Positions 1 to 5,394 of a stretch of 9,663 nt of DNA are shown here, piece after piece. Source of the DNA: Chloroflexia bacterium (GTDB taxonomy: Bacteria > Chloroflexota > Chloroflexia > QHBQ01 > JADMIH01). A model generated the notes under the pieces. It did not search any database, was not told the DNA's origin, and was given only the letters and a program-made list of their open reading frames with translations. The stretch is taken from positions 1-9,663 of the forward strand of contig JAICKM010000214.1 of NCBI GenBank assembly GCA_025927935.1. The letters run 5' to 3'. The stretch's first letter is position 1. Each line of letters begins with the position of its first letter. A program made the translations under genes and the position numbers.

Positions 1-84
1 ATCCGCGTGGACGCGCTGACCGGCAAGCGGTTCACCTTTTTCCGCGACCCCGACGACCTGCCGCTGGAGCTATACGAAGTGTGA
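1..84 (+). CDS. VOC/glyoxalase-family protein, C-terminal end only
   Basis: The first base begins a codon, and 27 codons run to a TGA at 82-84. The translated tail contains the segment FFRDPDDLPLELYE. This matches the closing strand of vicinal-oxygen-chelate proteins (glyoxalase I, fosfomycin resistance and dioxygenase relatives), where FxDPDGNxxEL carries the last metal-ligand Glu; here the candidate is the Glu of LELYE. The rest of the gene lies outside the window, so the substrate cannot be judged. It converges with the MalG-type permease gene, whose stop codon is only 23 nt away, with no obvious terminator hairpin between them. Confidence 0.75.
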   Translation: MRVDALTGKRFTFFRDPDDLPLELYEV

Positions 85-107
85 CGCCCCGGATGTTGTG
101 CGGCCGC

Positions 108-971
108 TCAGCCCTTCAGCCCGCCCGCCGACAGGCCGGACACGATGTAGCGGTAGAACACCAGCGAGAGCAGGATGGGCGGCAGGCTGGCGATAAAGCC
201 GCCCGTGACCAGCAGCCCCCAGTTCACGCTATGGCGCCCGATGAACTCGGCCAGCGCCACCGGCAGCGTCTTCGAGGCATAGGTCGAGGTAAAAATCAGC
301 GCGAAGAAAAACTCGTCCCAGGCGTTCAACAGCGTGAACACTGCCGTGGCGCTCAGGCCGGGTACCGCCAGCGGCAGCGCCACGCGCAGAAACGCCTGGA
401 AGCGCGACGCCCCGTCGATGCGCGCCGCTTCCTCCAGTTCGCGCGGCACGCTCTGGAAGTAACCGGCCATGATCCAGACCACAAACGGCAGGCTGAACGT
501 CGAGTAGGCCAGGATCAGCGTGAGCACCGTGTCCAGCAGTTGCGCGGTCTTGAACATGCGGAACAGCGGGATGATCAGCGACACGGCGGGCAAAAGCTGG
601 CTGCCCAGCACGATCAGCAGCAGGGTGCGCTTCTGGGGAATGTTGAAGCGCGCGAAGGCATACGCGGCCATCGTCCCGAAGACCATCGCCACCACCGTCG
701 TGCCGATGCAGACGACCACGCTGTTGCGCAGCGCCAGCAGGAACGTCGACTCGCCACTATTCTGGCCGAACGCCGCCGGCTTGAAGATATCGACGTAGTT
801 GCCCAGCGTCACCTCGGACGGAATAAGGCGCGTCGGTAGCGTCAGCAGGCTGGCCTCGGTCTGGATGGTGCTGAGGAACAGCCAGATCATGGGCACGAGC
901 GTATAGACCAGGTAGATCAGCAGCAGCCCCCAGCGCAGCGGGGGACTCAGGAGATTGCCTCGTCGCGTCAC
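108..971 (-). CDS. Carbohydrate ABC transporter permease, MalG type
   Basis: This is a 287-residue inner permease of a CUT1-type sugar ABC importer, in the cytoplasmic membrane. About six hydrophobic segments are visible, near residues 13-33, 82-106, 116-138, 150-170, 205-228 and 255-277. The coupling-helix (EAA) loop lies near 180-204 and contains EEAARIDGA followed by LPLAVPG; this is where the ATPase docks. Length and C-terminal placement of the EAA loop are normal for MalG-like subunits. The start is GTG at 971, with GAGG seven bases upstream. It begins 9 nt after the stop of the MalF-type gene, so the two are co-transcribed. It is the last gene of the operon, and no ATPase follows. Substrate specificity cannot be read from the permease. 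Confidence 0.95.
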   Translation of the reverse strand: MTRRGNLLSPPLRWGLLLIYLVYTLVPMIWLFLSTIQTEASLLTLPTRLIPSEVTLGNYVDIFKPAAFGQNSGESTFLLALRNSVVVCIGTTVVAMVFGTMAAYAFARFNIPQKRTLLLIVLGSQLLPAVSLIIPLFRMFKTAQLLDTVLTLILAYSTFSLPFVVWIMAGYFQSVPRELEEAARIDGASRFQAFLRVALPLAVPGLSATAVFTLLNAWDEFFFALIFTSTYASKTLPVALAEFIGRHSVNWGLLVTGGFIASLPPILLSLVFYRYIVSGLSAGGLKG

Positions 972-980
972 AGCAATACC

Positions 981-1910
981 TCAAGCATAGTCTTCGGTGC
1001 GCAACAGGCGCGTGTAGATCACGATCATCACCAGCATGAACGCCGTAATGATCCACGAGATCGCCGCGCCGTAGCCGAAGAACAGGTAGTGGAACGCCTG
1101 ATCGTAATTGTAGAACGAGATGACTTTGGTGCTGTCGGCTGGGCCGCCGTTGCCGGTGAGGACGTAAATGATATCGAAGACGCGAAAGGCGCCGATGGTG
1201 CGCAGTGCCACCGCCACCAGTATGACCGGCCGCAACAGCGGTAGCGTGATGTGGCGGAACTTCTGCCAGCGGGTGGCCCCATCCACATCCGCCGACTCGT
1301 ACAGGTCGTCGGAGATCGGCTGGAGTCCCGCCAGCAGCAGCAACGTCATGTTGGGCACGGTCTTCCAGGCGTCGGCCAGGATGATCATGTTCATGGTCCA
1401 GAAGGTATCGCTCAGCCAGGACTTGGGCGCCTGCAAGATGCCCAGGTTCACCAGCATCGAGTTGAACACGCCGTAGGTCGGGTTGAGGATCCACGCCCAG
1501 AGCACGCCGTTGGCGACCGTGAGCAGCGCCCAGGGCAGGATCATGGTGATGCGCGCGGCCAGGTTGCCCCGGAAGCGCTCGTTGAGCAGTATGGCGAAGA
1601 GCAGCCCCAGCCCTAGTTCCAGCCCCACCGACAGAACGGTAAAGTACAGCGTGCGCTGGATCGCATACCAGAAGTCGGGCTGGCCGAAGGCGCGGATGTA
1701 GTTGCCCAGGCCGATAAACGGCTGGCCTTGCTCGGGGTTCGCCAGGTTCGCCCGGTGCAGACTCAGCCACAACGAGTCGACCAGCGGGTAGCCGATGACG
1801 AGCAGCAGCACCAGCAGCATGGGCGCCAGCAGCGCCAAGCCAAGTGCGCGCTCGGACAACTCTCCGCTGCGGGTCGGTCGAGCGGCGGGAGCGACAGCGG
1901 TGCGTTCCAT
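981..1910 (-). CDS. Carbohydrate ABC transporter permease, MalF type
   Basis: This is a 309-residue partner permease of the same sugar importer. After a basic, Pro/Ala-rich cytoplasmic N-terminus of about 22 residues come hydrophobic segments near 23-50, 88-110, 119-141, 172-195, 227-248 and 280-302. The EAA coupling loop is near 204-224, with YESADVDGATRWQKF and then LPLLRP. The segment TGNGGPADST (252-261) ahead of the last membrane helix is typical of the MalF/UgpA group in the BPD_transp_1 family. The ATG at 1910 has a purine-rich AAAGGGG about seven bases upstream. The gene lies 41 nt after the solute-binding-protein gene and 9 nt before the MalG-type gene, so the three form one transcription unit. 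Confidence 0.95.
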   Translation of the reverse strand: MERTAVAPAARPTRSGELSERALGLALLAPMLLVLLLVIGYPLVDSLWLSLHRANLANPEQGQPFIGLGNYIRAFGQPDFWYAIQRTLYFTVLSVGLELGLGLLFAILLNERFRGNLAARITMILPWALLTVANGVLWAWILNPTYGVFNSMLVNLGILQAPKSWLSDTFWTMNMIILADAWKTVPNMTLLLLAGLQPISDDLYESADVDGATRWQKFRHITLPLLRPVILVAVALRTIGAFRVFDIIYVLTGNGGPADSTKVISFYNYDQAFHYLFFGYGAAISWIITAFMLVMIVIYTRLLRTEDYA

Positions 1911-1951
1911 GACGAACCCCTTTGCGCTATAGTAAGGACATGGGCGCCGTG

Positions 1952-3391
1952 CTACGGAGCGTTAGTCGCCGCGTTCACTTCTGCGGCGGCAGCGTCCATG
2001 GCTTCTTTCGGACTGACCTTGCCGAGCAGCGCCTCGTGCAGATGCTTCTGGATAATATCCGACTTCTGCGCGTACCCCGGCACCTGCGGGCGGACGGCCA
2101 GGTATTTGAACTGCTCGCCGTAGATCGGGAAATCCTGCACCTTCTGTTGCAGATCCGGGTCGCTATAGAGCGAGGACAGGATCGGATAATCTCCGGCTTC
2201 CAGCGCCGATGCCTTCTGCCAGGCCGGACTCGCCATGTACTGGAGGAGCTTCCACGCCGCGTCCTTGTGCTTGGCCTGCTTCAAGATGGCCCAGCCCTCG
2301 GAGCCGTTCACGCTGGAGCTACGCACGTCGGCGCTGCCGGGCAGCAGCCCCACCTTCACGTTCGGCGCCGCCTTCGACTTGTCCGGATTGTTGTCGTCGG
2401 GCAGGTCGCCCTCCCAGTTATAGGTCAGCGCCACGGTTCCCGTGCGGAAAGCTTTCTGCACGTCGGATTCGGTATACTCCAGGGACGCCGGGTCGGCAGC
2501 TTTGTACTTGTAGAGCATATCGACCATCCATTGCAGCGCCTCGGTGCCGCCCTGGGTGTTGAACACGGCCTTGCCGTTGTCATCGAGAATCTGCGCGCCC
2601 TTCTTCGTGTACATGATCGCCACCCAGTCGCAGATCAGGCTCTCGGCCTGCTTCCACGACCAGACCGAACCCCACTGGCCAGGCTTGGTCGCCGCTTGGG
2701 CCTGCTTGGCAAACTCATCCAGGGTCGTCGGAGGCTGCGAGAAGCCGGCGTCCTGGAGCAGCTTGGCGTTGTAGAACAGGTGCTTGGCGCTATTGTACCA
2801 GGGCATGCCGTACAATTTGCCCTGGTACATCACCGCGCTCAGCGACGACTGCGGGATGTCTTTCTTCTGCGCGTCGGTGATGCGGTCGCTCAGATCCTCG
2901 ACCCACCCGGCGGAGGCAAACTGCGCCGTCCAGATAGTATCCATCTCGATCACATCGACATCGCCGCCGCCCTGGACGGTGGTGTTGATCTTGTCCAGCA
3001 ACTCGTTGTATTGCACCTGCACCTGGTTGACTTTGATCCCCGTCGCTTTCGTGAATTCGGCGATCCGCGGCTGGCGCAGGTTATCAGTGTCGGTCCACAG
3101 CATATTGACGACCTGATCACTGCCGCCCGCCGCCGGAGCAGTGGTATCGGTCGCTCCTGCCGCCGGGGCAGTGGTATTGGTTGCCGCCGCTGCCGGGGCA
3201 GTGGTATCGGTCGCCGCCGCTGCCGGGGCGGTGGTGGCCGCGGCCTGCGGTACCGCCGTGCTGGTGGCTTCCGCGGCCGTGCCCCCGCAGGCTGTCAGTA
3301 GCAGACCCAGCAGGGCGATCCGCCCCAGCAGGTCCACTCTGCGGAGAATGGTGCGCCGGTTGATCTTGCCTCCTTTGTTGTCCCGAAACAT
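1952..3391 (-). CDS. Sugar ABC transporter solute-binding lipoprotein
   Basis: This 479-residue family 1 extracellular solute-binding protein captures the sugar and delivers it to the MalF/MalG pair. The N-terminus has a basic stretch (NRRTILRR), a hydrophobic core and a lipobox LLTAC with the lipidated Cys at residue 35, so the mature protein should be anchored to the outer face of the membrane. Residues 36-92 form an Ala/Thr/Pro linker with four near-identical 10-residue units. The binding domain starts at about residue 93 (VVNMLWTDTD). It shows typical family features: a DVIEMDTIWTAQFASAGW segment, a GMPWY segment and many Trp residues able to stack on sugars. The ATG at 3391 has AAAGGA nine bases upstream. 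MalE/ThuE-like proteins are the nearest type I can name; the ligand is unknown. A LacI regulator lies just upstream. Confidence 0.95.
   Translation of the reverse strand: MFRDNKGGKINRRTILRRVDLLGRIALLGLLLTACGGTAAEATSTAVPQAAATTAPAAAATDTTAPAAAATNTTAPAAGATDTTAPAAGGSDQVVNMLWTDTDNLRQPRIAEFTKATGIKVNQVQVQYNELLDKINTTVQGGGDVDVIEMDTIWTAQFASAGWVEDLSDRITDAQKKDIPQSSLSAVMYQGKLYGMPWYNSAKHLFYNAKLLQDAGFSQPPTTLDEFAKQAQAATKPGQWGSVWSWKQAESLICDWVAIMYTKKGAQILDDNGKAVFNTQGGTEALQWMVDMLYKYKAADPASLEYTESDVQKAFRTGTVALTYNWEGDLPDDNNPDKSKAAPNVKVGLLPGSADVRSSSVNGSEGWAILKQAKHKDAAWKLLQYMASPAWQKASALEAGDYPILSSLYSDPDLQQKVQDFPIYGEQFKYLAVRPQVPGYAQKSDIIQKHLHEALLGKVSPKEAMDAAAAEVNAATNAP
3116..3235 (-). repeat. Four in-frame 30-bp repeats encoding the lipoprotein linker
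   Basis: Four tandem 30-bp units encode TTAPAAAATD, TTAPAAAATN, TTAPAAGATD and TTAPAAGGSD (residues 53-92 of the solute-binding protein). The nucleotide copies are very similar, which suggests recent expansion by slippage or recombination. The unit length is a multiple of three, so copy number can change without a frameshift. The segment is a flexible, probably extended tether between the lipid anchor and the binding domain. Confidence 0.85.
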
Positions 3392-3459
3392 GGCACTGGT
3401 TCCTTTCTGCTAAAAGACCGCTCGCCCGCGACTCGCGGAGCACTCGTAAAGGAACGGGA

Positions 3460-3480
3460 GCCTGATTGGCCGCATCAGGC
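3460..3480. promoter_or_regulatory. Inverted repeat ahead of the solute-binding-protein gene, possible operator
   Basis: GCCTGAT and ATCAGGC form a perfect 7-bp inverted repeat around a 7-base centre, about 69 nt upstream of the ATG of the solute-binding-protein gene. The inner sequence TGATTGGCCGCATCA resembles the LacI-gene palindrome TGAATGCGCATTCA at 4623-4636: both have a TGAnTG-like left arm and a GCATnnA-like right arm. The spacing differs, so the match is only suggestive. No convincing -35/-10 pair is visible beside it. It could instead be an RNA hairpin in a leader transcribed from the LacI promoter. Confidence 0.4.
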
Positions 3481-3503
3481 AAAGAACTGACGCCGGTGGC
3501 CCT

Positions 3504-3541
3504 TGTAGGGGCCGGTGGCAACCCGGCCCCGGCGGACCCCT
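3504..3541. repeat. Interspersed palindromic repeat, copy A
   Basis: This ~38-bp unit begins TGTAGGGGCCGG. It has an inner perfect 8-bp stem (GGGGCCGG at 3508-3515 with CCGGCCCC at 3523-3530, 7-base loop) and an alternative outer pairing of AGGGG (3507-3511) with CCCCT (3537-3541). It lies 21 nt past the stop codon of the LacI gene. It is about 70% identical by eye to copy B at 4781-4816, with the same two-level pairing. It may act as a terminator or mRNA 3' end for the LacI transcript, although no T-run follows. Confidence 0.6.
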
Positions 3542-3562
3542 CGGCATTACTGCCGTGCCCCG

Positions 3563-4591
3563 CTACGGGCACCCGCACGACTGCCGGATCACCAGCTCCG
3601 TCGGGAGCACGATCTCCGGCGCCGCCCCGCCGGTGGTGATCAGTTGCACGAGCTGGCGCACCCCTTCCCGGCCCACGCGCTCGGTGGGCGCATGTACCGT
3701 CGTCAGCGGCGGCGTGAGATAGCGCGCCACCCGCGTGTCGTCAAAGCCCACCAGCGCCACATCCTGCGGCACCCGCTTCGCGCCCTCGCCCAGCGCGATC
3801 AACGCCCCGCCCGCCGAATCGTCGTCCGCGGCAAAAATGGCGTCGAACTCCCGCCCCGCCGCCAACCAACCGGCAACCACGGCCCGCGCCCGCGCCTCCC
3901 GAAACTCCCCGCTGTCCACCAGTGCCGGGTCGAACGGGATACCGTGCGCCGTGAGCGCCTCCCGATAGCCTTGCTCACGCCAATAGGAGTCCTCGTTGCC
4001 GGCCGGGCCACTGAGAAACGCAATCCGCCGGCGCCCATGCACGGCTATCAGATGTGTGACGACTTGCCGGGCGCCGTTCCGATTCTCGATGACGATAGCG
4101 GGGATCGGCAGCGCCGGCGGGGCCGACCGGTAGAGCAGCACGACCGGAAATCCTTGCCGGTGGAATCGACTAACCTCCGCGATATTGACATTATCGGTGA
4201 AGATCAAGAGTCCATCGGTGTTATGCGGGCCAAGCGGCCGGCGCAAGGCACGGCGCGAGTCGTCGGGGTACTGGGTGGAAATGAGGAGGTCGTACCCCGC
4301 TTCGCGCGCGGCTGATTCGATGCCGCGCAGCATGGGTGAGAAGAACTCGACGCCGATCTCGGGTAGCAGCACGCCCAGAGCCGTCGTCTTACCCTGGGCG
4401 AGATTACGGGCGGCGGCCTGCGGCACATAGCCCAGCTCGGCAACCGCGGCCAGCACCCGCGCGGTGGCCGCCTCGCTGACATTCACCGTCTGATGCAGGA
4501 CCCGGCTGACAGTAGCAATCGACACTCCCGCGCGGCGGGCAACATCCACAGCCGTGACGGGCGCTTTCGGCCGTGTCTTGGAAGCCGGCAT
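3563..4591 (-). CDS. LacI-family transcriptional repressor
   Basis: This is a 342-residue sugar-responsive DNA-binding regulator. The helix-turn-helix is at residues 13-32 (TAVDVARRAGVSIATVSRVL). The hinge helix follows at 57-65 (PQAAARNLA), with Leu64 at the place of the Leu that LacI-family hinges insert into a central CG step. The periplasmic-binding-protein-like effector domain starts at about residue 72 and includes VALVGFDDTRVARYLTPPLTTV near the C-terminus. I place the start at ATG 4591, because GAGGTGG stands just ahead of it. The in-frame ATG at 4633 has no ribosome site and lies upstream of the expected transcription start. The gene points into the binding-protein/permease genes 171 nt downstream, so it very likely controls that uptake operon and itself. 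The inducer is unknown, probably the transported sugar or a derivative. Confidence 0.93.
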   Translation of the reverse strand: MPASKTRPKAPVTAVDVARRAGVSIATVSRVLHQTVNVSEAATARVLAAVAELGYVPQAAARNLAQGKTTALGVLLPEIGVEFFSPMLRGIESAAREAGYDLLISTQYPDDSRRALRRPLGPHNTDGLLIFTDNVNIAEVSRFHRQGFPVVLLYRSAPPALPIPAIVIENRNGARQVVTHLIAVHGRRRIAFLSGPAGNEDSYWREQGYREALTAHGIPFDPALVDSGEFREARARAVVAGWLAAGREFDAIFAADDDSAGGALIALGEGAKRVPQDVALVGFDDTRVARYLTPPLTTVHAPTERVGREGVRQLVQLITTGGAAPEIVLPTELVIRQSCGCP

Positions 4592-4593
4592 AG

Positions 4594-4600
4594 CCACCTC
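4594..4600 (-). promoter_or_regulatory. Ribosome binding site deciding the LacI start
   Basis: On the minus strand GAGGTGG precedes ATG 4591; its GAGG core is five bases from the start codon. The alternative ATG at 4633 has only CTGCTATGCTGA before it, with no Shine-Dalgarno match. This, together with the promoter position, decides the shorter reading. Confidence 0.7.
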
Positions 4601-4622
4601 AGCAGGGATCGAGCTTGTGTTA

Positions 4623-4636
4623 TGAATGCGCATTCA
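4623..4636. promoter_or_regulatory. Perfect 14-bp palindrome, probable LacI-family operator
   Basis: TGAATGCGCATTCA is a perfect palindrome with CG at its centre, the form typical of LacI/PurR-family operators. It begins at the last base of the -10 box and covers the predicted transcription start of the LacI-family gene, where bound repressor would block RNA polymerase. It is most simply the autoregulatory operator of the regulator encoded immediately downstream. Binding itself is inferred. Confidence 0.7.
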
Positions 4637-4664
4637 GCATAGCAGAATAAGATCCGGCTGTCAA
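4636..4664 (-). promoter_or_regulatory. Sigma-70-type promoter of the LacI-family gene
   Basis: On the minus strand a perfect TTGACA (4659-4664) is followed by a 17-base spacer and TATGCT (4636-4641). Transcription would start near 4629, giving a leader of about 38 nt to ATG 4591. The palindrome at 4623-4636 overlaps the -10 box by one base. The surrounding DNA is more AT-rich than the genes. Confidence 0.75.
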
Positions 4665-4697
4665 TAGGGTCCGCCCCATATCCGTTCACGGGTTCGC

Positions 4698-4774
4698 CAC
4701 GAAGGAACGAAAAACACGAAGACGATTTATGATAGTCTTGTTCTTCACATACCTCGTGTCTTCACGATGCATAA
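4698..4774. repeat. CGAAG-type interspersed repeat, copy 1
   Basis: This 77-bp element runs from CACGAAGGAACGAA to CACGATGCATAA. It consists of GAAG/CGAAG motifs in the left part and their complements (CTTC, TCGTG) in the right part, making an imperfect long hairpin. It aligns over its full length with the element at 6854-6930, at roughly three-quarters identity by eye and one or two single-base indels. It lies between the end of the MntP transcript and the LacI promoter. This copy is more diverged from a palindrome than copy 2. Confidence 0.65.
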
Positions 4775-4780
4775 TAAGGG

Positions 4781-4816
4781 TGTAGGGACCGGTTTGAAAC
4801 CGGCCCGCCCGTCCCT
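4781..4816. repeat. Interspersed palindromic repeat, copy B
   Basis: This 36-bp unit begins TGTAGGGACCGG. The inner palindrome CCGGTTTGAAACCGG (4789-4803) is framed by AGGGAC (4784-4789) and GTCCCT (4811-4816). It matches copy A at 3504-3541 in sequence and in its two-level pairing. It overlaps the stop codon of the MntP gene by one base. On the minus strand the transcript would fold into a GC-rich hairpin directly after the stop, so it may terminate or protect the MntP mRNA. Only a weak T-rich stretch (TTATTAT) follows. Confidence 0.65.
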
Positions 4817-5385
4817 CATAGCACATCGAAGCCCAGAATTTGCTGCGCCAACAAACCCACCCCCAGCAGCAAGAGCACGATGCCGGAGACCAGTTCCGCG
4901 CGGCTGCCCAACCGCACGCCGAGCCGCCGGCCCAACGCCAGGCCCAGGAACGTCAGCGCGAGCGCCTGGACGGCGATGTAGGCCAGTGCCGGCCCGATCG
5001 CCACCTGCAACACGCCCAGCGAGAACCCCACCGCCAACTCATCCAGACTGATGGTGAAGCCAGTCCAGAAAAGGCGCGGTCCCTCGACGGCGGCCAGGGC
5101 GGGCACGGCATCATCGTCGTCCTCGCCCAACGCCTCGCGCACCGCCAGTCCGCCAACGACGATCAAGACGAGCGCCGCCGCATACTCGGCCAGTGCGCCG
5201 AGCGTGCTGCTCAGCGTTTGCCCGATCAGCAGCCCCACCAGCGGCATCAACCCCTCGAACAGCGCAAAGGTGATCCCCACGCGCAGCCACCGGGCGCGGG
5301 GCAGCCCGGCCAGCCCCAGGCCCACGGCGACGGCCAGTGTATCCAACCCCAGCGAGACAAACAACAGGATTGCGGCGAGCATCAC
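4816..5385 (-). CDS. mntP: MntP-family manganese exporter
   Basis: This 189-residue polytopic membrane protein is made of two similar three-helix halves, as in MntP (formerly DUF204/YebN), which exports Mn(II) to relieve manganese excess. Motifs visible are LGLDTLAVAVGLGL near residues 12-25, FEGLMPLVGLLIG near 43-55 and SLDELAVGFSLG near 113-124. The two intramembrane Asp residues expected to handle the cation are present as Asp15 and Asp115. The loop between the halves holds an acidic run EDDDD (88-92). The start is GTG 5385 or ATG 5382; GGTAGG lies a few bases upstream and slightly favours ATG 5382. The gene begins 9-12 nt after the stop of the ketosynthase-like gene, so it should share that promoter. 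No Mn-sensing riboswitch is evident ahead of it. Confidence 0.85.
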   Translation of the reverse strand: MMLAAILLFVSLGLDTLAVAVGLGLAGLPRARWLRVGITFALFEGLMPLVGLLIGQTLSSTLGALAEYAAALVLIVVGGLAVREALGEDDDDAVPALAAVEGPRLFWTGFTISLDELAVGFSLGVLQVAIGPALAYIAVQALALTFLGLALGRRLGVRLGSRAELVSGIVLLLLGVGLLAQQILGFDVL

Positions 5386-5394
5386 GAACCTACC

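Noticed and set aside
85..107. Bidirectional terminator between the VOC tail and the MalG-type gene
   Set aside because: The 23-nt gap contains no stem-loop followed by a T-run.
757..1770. 337-codon open frame on the minus strand across the MalF/MalG junction
   Set aside because: It overlaps both permeases in another frame, and its protein is Arg/Ala/His-rich without membrane segments.
1922..3301. 459-codon open frame on the plus strand, opposite the solute-binding-protein gene
   Set aside because: Its translation is Arg/His/Gly/Val-rich with no domain pattern. It is the antisense shadow of a well-supported lipoprotein gene in GC-rich DNA.
3426..3438. CCGCG-ACT-CGCGG inverted repeat upstream of the solute-binding-protein gene
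   Set aside because: Five-bp GC-only arms are expected often in DNA of this composition, and it does not resemble the LacI-gene palindrome.
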